A program made the position numbers and the translations under genes. From positions 1 to 23,275 of the forward strand of contig JBLHKS010000115.1 in the NCBI GenBank assembly GCA_047620505.1: a stretch of 23,275 nucleotides of DNA. Direction: 5' to 3'. The DNA is from JBLHKS01 sp047620505 (GTDB lineage Bacteria; Verrucomicrobiota; Verrucomicrobiia; Verrucomicrobiales; DEV007). Below, piece by piece: positions 6,644 through 14,703 of this stretch. Below the pieces are notes generated by a model. That model was not told where the DNA came from, did not search any database, and saw only the letters and a list, made by a program, of their open reading frames with translations. Numbering within the stretch: position 1 is the stretch's first letter; each line of letters opens with the position of its first letter.

Positions 6644-9600
6644 TCAGGGAGCGAAACGCTTCATACTGAGGATTCGGAATCGATAGAACTCGTCGAGAGA
6701 TGTCCCGCTACCACCTGTGCTGCCGACCGGGGGCGGGTTCGTTGCATAATCCGGAATTCGATCATCATTCGGATCGACATAGCGCTCAATAATGGTAGCA
6801 CCCCGATATTCGCTGACCACTGAGTCCACATCGGGATCGAAAGTCGCGTATTCGTCGTCCGACCGGCGTTGGTTCGGGTTGGACGGAGACATCTTACTTT
6901 GCTTCACGACCTGAGACCGGTAGTGGACTTGGAAGGTATTCGATTTCGTGGTGATGCGCTGATAAATATTGGAATAAGGCTTTTCGCGTGAATTATCCCC
7001 GACTAAGCCGAAGCCATATTTCTGGTTGGAAGGGTTTCCGCTCCAGAAAGTGTCATCGCGTTCCATAAGATCCAGTGTTGCATTTACGTCCAGACCGTTG
7101 ATGCCCGAAGGAACCAGATGCATCTCACAGATCTGCGATGCGGAGATAAAGATATCTTCCTCTTCATCAAATTTCCGAGTGAACTGCTTCAAAGTTTCAA
7201 ACGAATTAATCGTGCTCCGCAGACTGGTGTTTTTCAATGTGCCGCCGGTGTTGCGGAATCGATCATAACCTTTTCCGTAACCCCAACCTGACGTGTAATC
7301 CACCGCATTCTTTTTCGGAATGGTAAGCATTTCTTCAGAGGCAAACACAGCGCGCACGCCGGAAGAGCGTTGGATGTGTTTGAACGGCTGGATATCGTAG
7401 TTAATATTGATCTTGCCAGCGGTTGCGAGCGGCGAACTAATCGACCAAGGCTCAACTACGGGCATCCAGAAAAAGTCGAGGAAGTAGTGATCTTTCGGGT
7501 CTTCCGTGCCTGGATGAACGCCGCCATTGCTGGCACCGGAAACTACGGATCGGTTCTGCGGACGCAGCAGGATCGTTTGCCAAGGCTGACCTGATTTCAC
7601 TCCAGTCGGAAGGGAACCTATCATCCCAGGCGAAGGCATGATCCGGTTTGGCGAGAAGAAACTCGCGCCGGCTGGCTCCTGCACCCAAGGCTGACTGAAA
7701 TACGGAATGTAATCCCGGGCGACCGGCTTTCTGCGCCCCGAATGGTGGGGAATAAAATTCTCTTTACCAATTCCACGAGCGTTTCCTTCATCCGGCTTGT
7801 TGATAAACGGGCCATCTCCCTCAAGAGCCATCGTGTTATCGAAATCACCCCAGTAGTTGTCGAAGTCGTAGTTGGCAGGCAAGTGGGGGCGCTTTCCTCC
7901 GGCAGTTTTGATACCTTGGGTAAGTGCCTTAACGTCGCCGTAATTTGTTCCATAACCAGATGCGTTGTTTCCGTAATAGAAATTCGATCGGATGTACTTA
8001 TTCCCAGTGGTGTAGTGAAGCTGAGGCTCAAAATCGCTACCTGAACTGGTGATGCGTTTAGCATTTACAATTCGCACGTCACCGTGCGGAATGACATAGC
8101 TGAGTGAAGAGTCAGTTTCGCCACCGTAGAGCAAGGAACGGCCACCCGCTTGATGACCGCGAGTGTGGGCAATTCGACCACCAACGCTCCGAACCCTCGA
8201 ACGTTCAGGATTACCGCCAGCTCGCTTATAGAGCCCGTCGCGGTGGAAAGTCCAGTTTGATGGGGCTTCGACTTCGGTGTTTGGAATCGCCGGACCGTGA
8301 TGTTTGGGGTCGTATTGGTCGTTTTCGTACCAACCCCGATTTCCATTTTTGAGGTTTGGCAGAGGAACATCGCTTGCTGCCATGTCGATTGAGACTTGTT
8401 GGGAGAAGTCGCCCGAACCACCGTTTGGATTATCCGAATCTGACCCAAAACCATCTCCTGGATACAGCCTTATAACCATCGACCCACCATCAAAATGCAT
8501 CGTATCAGCGGAAGTAGTCCGATTTCCACTAGTACGAGCATTCTTTGAAACCGTAAGCGGAGCGCTCACCCATGGGTATTCGACCGCATGTTTCGGGTCG
8601 CCGCCTGACGGATCGCTTGTCGGCGGCTTGTACCCCGCTCCGTCGAATGCACGACTCGGATTATCTTTCATTTCAGGAGAAACGTCGCCGGAGTCCCCAG
8701 GCCCACCTCCTGCCCAGGTCGCATATCGCGGAATGAAATTGTAGACCCGTCCATTACCCGCTTCGCCCTGACCGACGAGGAATCCGCGAGGTTCGATGAC
8801 TCCGCCGTTATCGCGTGAGCCGTGAAGTTCTAGCCAACTCGTATGCGCTGTTTTCAGGACGCCGCTGCGAAGACCGAGATCCTTACCATCGACTCCGAAG
8901 CCACTAATATCGACTTCCATCCGGAAATCACCGTTGAGCGCAGTCCAGCCCTTACTCGGGCAGAAGATCTGGAACATCAGCATGGCCTGAACTCGTTTCT
9001 CATCAGCCTCAAGTGGCTTATCTCTTTCCAAGCCGAAGTTCCAGTTTTCGGGATTGGCGATCAGACTCCACTCTGCGACTTTCAGCGGATTCGTTACCGC
9101 ATTGTCAGTATTCACTCCAACGGTATGGTGCCTGAAGTAGTTGGGGCTCTTGTAATACATCACTGAAATTCGCGAGCGCTCCGCGTCGCCAGCGCTGGCC
9201 AGTTCCGTCGGAACGGGCTGAGAAAGGGGAACTATATTAGAAAAGTGGTAATTTTTTTGAATCTGCTCCTGACGTGTAGCAGCCGGTGGCAGAACCCATT
9301 CCTGGTCTTCAATAATCCATGGAGCTCTGCCAATACCGCCAATCTGATCTGTCCCGTCTGGCCCTTCGATTCCTTCAGCCATGCAAAGGAATCCTATTCC
9401 CGTTTCCATTAAGCCAAAGAATCGGCCGAAGCCTTTAGTATCCCCAATCTCAATCGGAGCGACTTGACCGTGGCCCGGATGCTGACGGGTGCTGACGGCA
9501 TCATTGGTCCGATCCTCAACGAATTTTCCGCCAGCCCAACCAACCCGGTAATTCGTATAGGTCTTATGCTCGTTGGTATTGTCCTTCCAAGGGCGGACGC

Positions 9601-11299
9601 CACCGGCATCAGATGATTCGGAAAGAACCGTGTCGTCGAAAAGGTTTGTCGATCGGACGTAATCAAAGATCTCGGTGATGATTTGATCGGTCTCGCCGCT
9701 GCCGTATTTGGATTCCAATGATTTGCCCACACCCGGGATCGGCTGCTCGGTTAGCCACTGAAGATAAGAATAAAGTTCCTGATTCCGCTCGATTTCCGCA
9801 TAGTCATAGGTTCGGCTCTCGGAATCGCGCCGCTGAAAGTGGTAGATGAATTTTCCACTCGGAAACTTTGTCTGATCGCCCCCGGAATCTCCGACTTCGG
9901 CACAGAATCGGATACGCTGGTCGAAAGCCGAATAGTAGCCTTTATCCGTCGACGGATTTCCATAGTAACTCGGCCACATGCTGATTCTCGGCGTGTTGAA
10001 CACCGTAGTTTCAGGCGCGACGCTATTCGCTGTCAGGAAGAACTGAACTCTGTTGATGTATTCCGCGTCGACCTTCTCGCCCCTCATCTCCGGGAACTGA
10101 TTCAGATTGCGCGGCATATCCATCCCCTTGCCGACGTACGCCTCGGTTTGGTCCGCGTTGAGCGAAGGTGCTTGGAAGATGAGCTCATCAACCGTCGCGT
10201 AGAGACGATCGTGATCTGGCTCAAGAGGCTCAGCACGCCGATTCTTCACGGTTCCGGATTCCGAACCGCCTCCGCGGACGCGGGGAGCGATCACGTAAAT
10301 GAATTTCATCGGCCTGCTGTTGTAGCCAGCTCCGACTGTCATGATCTGATTGGGATAGAAAATCGGAAGTAATGAAACGGTCGCCGGGTGAGCCGGATAT
10401 CGCTGCCATTCTCGCTGAACCGGCTGGAACGCCCCGTAACTGCGATCGATCGCGCCAGCCGCACGCGGGATATCCCATGGGCGACCGCCAGCAGCGGTGT
10501 TGATGTTGACTTTAACCGATTCGTCATCTGCCCAGAAGGCGATGCGTGATGTGATCGGGTTTTCTTTGGCGGGAGTCCCTGCGCCGCTGATCCGATTGAA
10601 GCGTTTGCTTTGATCCAGATAACCAAGAGTGCCATCTTCAAGTTGATAAAGCCATTTCACCGGCATCGGTAAACCAACCTGGTGATCGGCTTGAGCTTTA
10701 GCGTATTTGTCGATCTTTACATCATCGGTCGCGTAATAGAAGCCTTCAACGTGCCTCAGATCCTCGTCGATTGTCCAAGCAGCCTTCGGCTTGCCGCCAG
10801 ATATCGCTCCTTGCGGCCATGCTCTCGGATCCGCGATCGGATAATGCACCTTGTCACCCCGAATGACAGGCTCATTCAAATCCGTATAAATCGCCCGAAA
10901 CTCGTCGCTGTCCCAATCTCGCATTTCCAGCGGGTCATTGCTCAATTCCGACTTCGAATTGAGCACCATCTGGTCGTCGGAGTAGAGCTTGAACGCCTTG
11001 AATTGAGAATCCCTCCACGTCCGAATCATCCCCGGTTGACTCGCCCAGGCGGCACCAGTCATATCAGTCGCGCTCCGGATCTGGTGCATCACCATATTCA
11101 CCGCTGTCTGACTGAGTTGTTGGGCTTGAAGGCCTTCTGAGTATTTCGATGAACTGGCCAGCTCATTCCGAGTCAGGGAGAAGAACGCCATAATCAGCAC
11201 TGCGGCGAGGCTGAGAATCGACAGAACTGTGATCAACGCGATCCCTTGGTTCTGATCCTTTGAATCGGATTTGGATTTTCCGTGAATCGTCTTTTTCAT
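6644..11299 (-). CDS. Verru_Chthon cassette protein A-type pilin-like protein
   Basis: This 1551-residue protein belongs, by its features, to the large pilin-like proteins found in cassettes of Verrucomicrobia and Chthoniobacter. A prepilin-type leader is clear: a basic, polar N-terminus ends in NQG, followed by IALITVLSILSLAAVLIMAFF (cleavage after Gly19, membrane helix about 20-41). Position +5 is Thr rather than Glu, as in the GspK/PilX minor pseudopilins that cap a pseudopilus. Then come the family-typical stretches MIRTWRDSQFKAFKLYSDDQMV, MPVKWLYQLEDGTLGYLDQ and RIAFWADDESVKVNINTAA, followed by HPATVSLLPIF. The start is taken at ATG 11299 because the frame's earlier ATG (11365) would add 22 residues lacking leader character. 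GC content is visibly lower than in neighbouring genes. The usual cassette partners B, C and D are not in the window. Confidence 0.85.
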   Translation of the reverse strand: MKKTIHGKSKSDSKDQNQGIALITVLSILSLAAVLIMAFFSLTRNELASSSKYSEGLQAQQLSQTAVNMVMHQIRSATDMTGAAWASQPGMIRTWRDSQFKAFKLYSDDQMVLNSKSELSNDPLEMRDWDSDEFRAIYTDLNEPVIRGDKVHYPIADPRAWPQGAISGGKPKAAWTIDEDLRHVEGFYYATDDVKIDKYAKAQADHQVGLPMPVKWLYQLEDGTLGYLDQSKRFNRISGAGTPAKENPITSRIAFWADDESVKVNINTAAGGRPWDIPRAAGAIDRSYGAFQPVQREWQRYPAHPATVSLLPIFYPNQIMTVGAGYNSRPMKFIYVIAPRVRGGGSESGTVKNRRAEPLEPDHDRLYATVDELIFQAPSLNADQTEAYVGKGMDMPRNLNQFPEMRGEKVDAEYINRVQFFLTANSVAPETTVFNTPRISMWPSYYGNPSTDKGYYSAFDQRIRFCAEVGDSGGDQTKFPSGKFIYHFQRRDSESRTYDYAEIERNQELYSYLQWLTEQPIPGVGKSLESKYGSGETDQIITEIFDYVRSTNLFDDTVLSESSDAGGVRPWKDNTNEHKTYTNYRVGWAGGKFVEDRTNDAVSTRQHPGHGQVAPIEIGDTKGFGRFFGLMETGIGFLCMAEGIEGPDGTDQIGGIGRAPWIIEDQEWVLPPAATRQEQIQKNYHFSNIVPLSQPVPTELASAGDAERSRISVMYYKSPNYFRHHTVGVNTDNAVTNPLKVAEWSLIANPENWNFGLERDKPLEADEKRVQAMLMFQIFCPSKGWTALNGDFRMEVDISGFGVDGKDLGLRSGVLKTAHTSWLELHGSRDNGGVIEPRGFLVGQGEAGNGRVYNFIPRYATWAGGGPGDSGDVSPEMKDNPSRAFDGAGYKPPTSDPSGGDPKHAVEYPWVSAPLTVSKNARTSGNRTTSADTMHFDGGSMVIRLYPGDGFGSDSDNPNGGSGDFSQQVSIDMAASDVPLPNLKNGNRGWYENDQYDPKHHGPAIPNTEVEAPSNWTFHRDGLYKRAGGNPERSRVRSVGGRIAHTRGHQAGGRSLLYGGETDSSLSYVIPHGDVRIVNAKRITSSGSDFEPQLHYTTGNKYIRSNFYYGNNASGYGTNYGDVKALTQGIKTAGGKRPHLPANYDFDNYWGDFDNTMALEGDGPFINKPDEGNARGIGKENFIPHHSGRRKPVARDYIPYFSQPWVQEPAGASFFSPNRIMPSPGMIGSLPTGVKSGQPWQTILLRPQNRSVVSGASNGGVHPGTEDPKDHYFLDFFWMPVVEPWSISSPLATAGKININYDIQPFKHIQRSSGVRAVFASEEMLTIPKKNAVDYTSGWGYGKGYDRFRNTGGTLKNTSLRSTINSFETLKQFTRKFDEEEDIFISASQICEMHLVPSGINGLDVNATLDLMERDDTFWSGNPSNQKYGFGLVGDNSREKPYSNIYQRITTKSNTFQVHYRSQVVKQSKMSPSNPNQRRSDDEYATFDPDVDSVVSEYRGATIIERYVDPNDDRIPDYATNPPPVGSTGGSGTSLDEFYRFRILSMKRFAP

Positions 11300-11373
11300 G
11301 ATGAATTCCGTTTTTGCAGGGTTGAATAGGCAAGAGATTTGAGCAAGCGGACGGCAAAGTAACAAGTTGTGAT

Positions 11374-11459
11374 TTACAAAGTCAATACAATTGTCGGTTC
11401 CGCATAGATTCTCGCCTGATTTTACAATGAAACGACTTCGTGCTTACAAAGTCAATACA
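11374..11459 (-). promoter_or_regulatory. Pair of 16-bp direct repeats, possible tandem promoters or operators
   Basis: TTACAAAGTCAATACA occurs perfectly at 11374-11389 and at 11444-11459, 70 bp apart. Read on the minus strand each copy is TGTATTGACTTTGTAA and contains a -35-like TTGACT oriented towards the Verru_Chthon gene, whose start is 75 bp from the nearer copy. No convincing -10 box stands at the standard distance, so these may instead be binding sites for a regulator. They also lie upstream of the divergent methyltransferase gene. Confidence 0.5.
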
Positions 11460-11475
11460 TAAATTTTCCACTCCG

Positions 11476-11491
11476 ACCAGCAGCTGCTGGT
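11476..11491. repeat. 16-bp palindrome, iterated AGCAGCTGCT site 5
   Basis: A perfect palindrome ACCAGCAGCTGCTGGT in the divergent region upstream of the methyltransferase and Verru_Chthon genes. Confidence 0.9.
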
Positions 11492-11561
11492 TTGGACGCT
11501 CCAGTCGACAGAGGGCGCGAAATTCCGGCCTTGCGCATCGCCGCATCCCGTCGCTGGTCGA

Positions 11562-12383
11562 TTGATCGTGCTTCTTCGACTTCTACTTTTCATCGGTCGG
11601 GTTTCTCCTTTCGCGCGTCGGCTTCTCTGGCGGCGCTGGTACAACCGATTGGCCTCGCGCTACGGCGTGCAGAGCTGGACCTTCATGAACTACGGCTACG
11701 CGCCTGCCGATGAAACTGATCCTCTGGTGCTCGGGCCCGCAGACGAGCCGGACCGATTCTGCATCCAGCTCTATCATTACACTATTTCTGCGGCTGAGCT
11801 TGCCGGAAAACGTGTCCTCGAAGTCGGTGCCGGGCGAGGCGGCGGCGCGAGTTTTCTGGCTCGCCATCATCAGCCGGAGTCGATGATCGCCGTTGATTTT
11901 TCGCCCAAAGCCGTCGCGCTTTGTCAGAAGCGTCACGCTGTCCCGAATCTGGAATTCAAAGTCGGCGACGCGGAGCAACTCCCGTTTGAGGACAGCACTT
12001 TCGATGCCGTGGTGAACGTCGAGAGCAGCCACTGTTACGGCCACATCGATCGCTTTTTCTCGGAAGCGACCCGCGTGCTCGAACCGGGCGGCTGGTTTCT
12101 CTACACCGACTTTCGCGAGACCGAGGAATGGCCGGAAGTCGAAAACCAGCTCACAGCAACTGCTGGCCTGACACTGATCGAATCCGAGGACATCACCGAC
12201 CGCGTTTTAGCCGCTCTGGCAGCCGACGACGACCGAAAACGCGCGATGATCGCCGAAGTGATCCCGGAAAATGCGAGGCCGCTTTTCGAAGAATTCGCCG
12301 GCGTCGCCACCGGCCGGATCTTCGAACAATTCACGGAGCGAACGATGATCTACAAGCGATTCGCTCTACAGCGAACGGCTTAG
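11562..12383 (+). CDS. Class I SAM-dependent methyltransferase
   Basis: This has a Rossmann-fold methyltransferase core: motif I VLEVGAGRGGG at 85-95, an acidic end of strand 2 in AVDFS near Asp112, GDAEQLPF at 135-142 and VNVESSHCYGH at 151-161, then VLEPGGWFLYTDF. The upstream portion (RRWYNRLASRYG, WTFMNYGYA, LYHYT) together with GGGASFLARHH and SSHCYGHIDRFF strongly recalls the mycobacterial phthiotriol/phenolphthiotriol dimycocerosate and fatty-acid O-methyltransferase group. A lipid or polyketide hydroxyl or carboxyl substrate is therefore a reasonable guess. The start is uncertain: TTG at 11562 or GTG at 11568, neither with a good ribosome binding site. An ATG at 11685 would remove conserved residues. 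A hydrophobic N-terminus (LLRLLLFIG) may aid membrane contact. It overlaps the aminotransferase gene tail-to-tail by four bases. Confidence 0.85.
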   Translation: MIVLLRLLLFIGRVSPFARRLLWRRWYNRLASRYGVQSWTFMNYGYAPADETDPLVLGPADEPDRFCIQLYHYTISAAELAGKRVLEVGAGRGGGASFLARHHQPESMIAVDFSPKAVALCQKRHAVPNLEFKVGDAEQLPFEDSTFDAVVNVESSHCYGHIDRFFSEATRVLEPGGWFLYTDFRETEEWPEVENQLTATAGLTLIESEDITDRVLAALAADDDRKRAMIAEVIPENARPLFEEFAGVATGRIFEQFTERTMIYKRFALQRTA

Positions 12384-13516
12384 AGACACTTCTCCAACGC
12401 CTCGATCAACCGCATGACATTTCCGTGCCGCGCGGTGTGCCCCATCAGCCCGACACGCCAGATTTTGCCGGCGAGCGGTCCGAGCCCAGGGCCGATTTCG
12501 ATCTTGAAATCGTTGCGCAGTTTCAACCGCACTGCCGCCTCGTCGACTCCGTCTGGAACCGAAACCGCGTTCAGCATCGGCAGCCTGACAGAAGCCTCAA
12601 CCGGCATGCTGAGCCCGATTTCCTTGAGGTCATCCACGAGGCGCTCGTGAGCTGAGCGGTGTCGCCGGAAAGCCACGTCGAGGCCTTCATCGAGAACCAA
12701 CTCCAAGGCGGCGAAGAGCCCGTAAAGCATGTTGATTGGCGCAGTGTGATGGTAAACTCGCTTCTCGCCGGACCAATAATTCAGCAACATCGTGACGTCG
12801 AGATACCAGTTAGGAACCTTCGTTTTCCGACTCTTAATCACCTCAACCGCGCGAGCTGAAAACGTCAAAGGGGCGAGCCCGGGTGGGCAGCTAAGACATT
12901 TCTGAGTTCCTGAGTAACACGCATCGATCCCCCACCCCGCGACGTCGACGTTCATCCCGCCCAGACTCGTGACGCAATCGACCAGGTAGAGCGTGCCGCT
13001 GTCCTTAAAAAGATTCTCGGCTTCCTTCAGCAGTTGGCCGATTTCCTCCACCGGATTCGCGACTCCGGTCGAAGTTTCCGCATGGACCACGGCGACGATT
13101 TTGTAAGGCTTCGAATTCTGCAGCTGCTGGCGGACTTCATCGACCACAACCGGCGTGCCCCACTCCCATTCCATCGTCTCCACCTCCGCTCCAAGCCTTC
13201 CAGCAAGGTCTTCCATTCGATTTCCGAAAACGCCGTTCTTCAAAATCAGAACGCGGTCACCCGGCTCGATCAAGTTGACGAAAGCCGCCTCCATCCCGCT
13301 CGAACCGGTCCCTGACATTGGCAGAGTCAACGCACCCTCGCCCGCCTTGAACAACTTGCCGAGCATCGTCTTGATCTCGTCCATGATCGCGATGAAATCC
13401 GGATCGAGATGCCCGAGCGTCCGCGCGCTCAGAGCCTGGTAAATGACCTGGGGAACACAACTGGGTCCAGGGCCCATCAAAAGGACATCATCGAGGGAGG
13501 CAAGGCGTCTGCTCAT
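12380..13516 (-). CDS. Class V aminotransferase, alanine-glyoxylate aminotransferase type
   Basis: This is a PLP enzyme of 378 residues, full length for the family. The N-terminus carries the typical LLMGPGPSCVP at 12-22, then GTGSSGMEA (69-77) for phosphate and cofactor binding. VDCVTSLGG follows, with the PLP-contacting Asp at 180. GTQKCLSCPPG holds the Schiff-base lysine at 206, and YHHTAPINMLYGL comes after it. This pattern fits alanine-glyoxylate or serine-glyoxylate aminotransferases, which transfer an amino group to glyoxylate to make glycine. Serine-pyruvate or 2-aminoethylphosphonate relatives cannot be excluded from sequence alone. It is the last gene of a minus-strand run, 61 bases after the NusG-like gene, and its stop overlaps the stop of the converging methyltransferase gene. 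Confidence 0.9.
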   Translation of the reverse strand: MSRRLASLDDVLLMGPGPSCVPQVIYQALSARTLGHLDPDFIAIMDEIKTMLGKLFKAGEGALTLPMSGTGSSGMEAAFVNLIEPGDRVLILKNGVFGNRMEDLAGRLGAEVETMEWEWGTPVVVDEVRQQLQNSKPYKIVAVVHAETSTGVANPVEEIGQLLKEAENLFKDSGTLYLVDCVTSLGGMNVDVAGWGIDACYSGTQKCLSCPPGLAPLTFSARAVEVIKSRKTKVPNWYLDVTMLLNYWSGEKRVYHHTAPINMLYGLFAALELVLDEGLDVAFRRHRSAHERLVDDLKEIGLSMPVEASVRLPMLNAVSVPDGVDEAAVRLKLRNDFKIEIGPGLGPLAGKIWRVGLMGHTARHGNVMRLIEALEKCL

Positions 13517-13577
13517 CCTTCAGTGATCCGTGATCACCGATCAATTGTCCAGTCCTGACTGAACACGAATTCCCAAC

Positions 13578-14150
13578 TCAGCCGCCCGTCGTTTTTGGTG
13601 ATGTCAGGCGAATATTCCCCTTCCGATTGATCACATCGCGGGAAACCTCGACCTCGCGCGCATCGCCTAACATCTCCATCAAAATATTAACCCGCTCGAT
13701 CCCTGGCAGCACCTTCGTGATCACCGTCTGCATCCCCTTCATCGGCCCTTCGACGATTTCAATCTCATCCCCTTCCTCGTAATCCTGATCGATCGTGATC
13801 AGCGCCTCCGCATCGACCGTTTCCGCCCATTCTTCGACCAGGTCCTCCGGCATCGACGGGTAGCGGCCTCCAAAACGAATCACACCGAGAACCGCGCTCG
13901 TTGCGTTCACGCCCCGAAGCAAAGTTCGGAGATCGAACCGCGCAAAAGTGTATCCAGGGAACAGCGCCTCGTTGAACCAGACCTTCCCGCGCTTCGTGTT
14001 TCGCTGAAATCGGATTCGCGGGCAAAAAACGCGGATCGTCTCCTCATCGCCGAGCTGTTTCAAGTGCGCCGAGGCGATGTGCTCGCTCTTCGGCCGCGTG
14101 TGGACGCAGTACCAACGGGGATCAGGTTCTGGCTCTTCGTCTTCGGGCAT
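13578..14150 (-). CDS. NusG/RfaH-family transcription antitermination factor
   Basis: This 190-residue protein has the two-domain layout of the family. An N-terminal NGN domain (about 11-105) begins RWYCVHTRPKSE, contains FCPRIRFQR and the core ALFPGYTFARFD at 62-73. A C-terminal KOW domain starts YEEGDEIEIVEGPMKGMQTVI at about 124-144. The WYCVHTRPKSE opening and lack of a long acidic insertion look more like specialised NusG paralogues (RfaH/UpxY/LoaP-like) than the housekeeping NusG, and the gene is not next to secE or ribosomal protein genes. Such paralogues travel with RNA polymerase and suppress pausing or termination in chosen operons. Which operon it serves is unknown; it lies between a membrane-protein pair and an aminotransferase gene. 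Confidence 0.88.
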   Translation of the reverse strand: MPEDEEPEPDPRWYCVHTRPKSEHIASAHLKQLGDEETIRVFCPRIRFQRNTKRGKVWFNEALFPGYTFARFDLRTLLRGVNATSAVLGVIRFGGRYPSMPEDLVEEWAETVDAEALITIDQDYEEGDEIEIVEGPMKGMQTVITKVLPGIERVNILMEMLGDAREVEVSRDVINRKGNIRLTSPKTTGG

Positions 14151-14205
14151 GGTCAGGCCAAGATCGCGACGCCTCGCGGCGAAATCAAGGGAGGACCGCT
14201 TTCAT

Positions 14206-14703
14206 TCAGTTGAACGGTTTCAATTCTTCGTCGAGCAGCTTTGCGATGACGGCTTCTCCGCCTGCGGAAACGCGAAATTCGGCAAAACGCGCTTTCTCAA
14301 ATTCCTCGGCCCGGCCTTCTTGAAAAAAGTATGACTGCGGTGCGACTCGGAAGCCACGACGGGTCTTGCGGTAGCGAATCAGGACTTCGTCTTCGGCCAG
14401 CAGTTGCTCGTCCGTGACGCCGTCGAACCTGACTATCTCACCAACGCCGCGATCGTCGAGTTTCATCACGGCAAAGCCGCGTGTCGGGACTTTTGAAGTG
14501 ATCGAAAGCACGGAGCCCGCGAACAAACTGTAGCGCAAGGTCATGTAGTCGCCCTGCATCAGCGAGCGAGGGTCAGCGGGCGCGAGTTTAACGAAAACGG
14601 GCCGTCCAGTTTCGAGGATTCGTTCCTGGCTGAAGATCGAGAAATTGATCCAGCCGAGCACGACGACGACATTCGCTAGAATCAGGATTGTGGGCGTTTT
14701 CAT
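14206..14703 (-). CDS. GDYXXLXY domain membrane-anchored protein
   Basis: This 165-residue protein has one N-terminal hydrophobic segment (ILILANVVVVLGWINFSIF, about 6-24) and the eponymous motif GDYMTLRY at 51-58, after LAPADPRSLMQ, so the rest is probably outside the membrane. The motif defines a small family of unknown function usually encoded next to DUF2157/DUF4401 membrane proteins, as here. ATG at 14703 overlaps the stop of the upstream gene (ATGA, 14700-14703), so translational coupling is likely. The same frame stays open much further upstream (to 15204), but that part is a shadow of the membrane protein gene. Confidence 0.88.
   Translation of the reverse strand: MKTPTILILANVVVVLGWINFSIFSQERILETGRPVFVKLAPADPRSLMQGDYMTLRYSLFAGSVLSITSKVPTRGFAVMKLDDRGVGEIVRFDGVTDEQLLAEDEVLIRYRKTRRGFRVAPQSYFFQEGRAEEFEKARFAEFRVSAGGEAVIAKLLDEELKPFN

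Larger units (their letters stand above)
11300..11561. other. Divergent intergenic region, 262 bp
   Basis: Besides the 16-bp direct repeats it holds a 16-bp perfect palindrome, ACCAGCAGCTGCTGGT, at 11476-11491. That is one of the iterated AGCAGCTGCT sites. The part nearest the Verru_Chthon gene is AT-richer than the flanks. The part from 11492 to 11561 shows nothing I can identify, and short open frames there look accidental. Confidence 0.6.

Noticed and set aside
12156..12169. CAGCAACTGCTG as a further copy of the iterated palindrome
   Set aside because: It has a mismatch in the core CAGCTG and so was not counted as a site; it could be a decayed copy.
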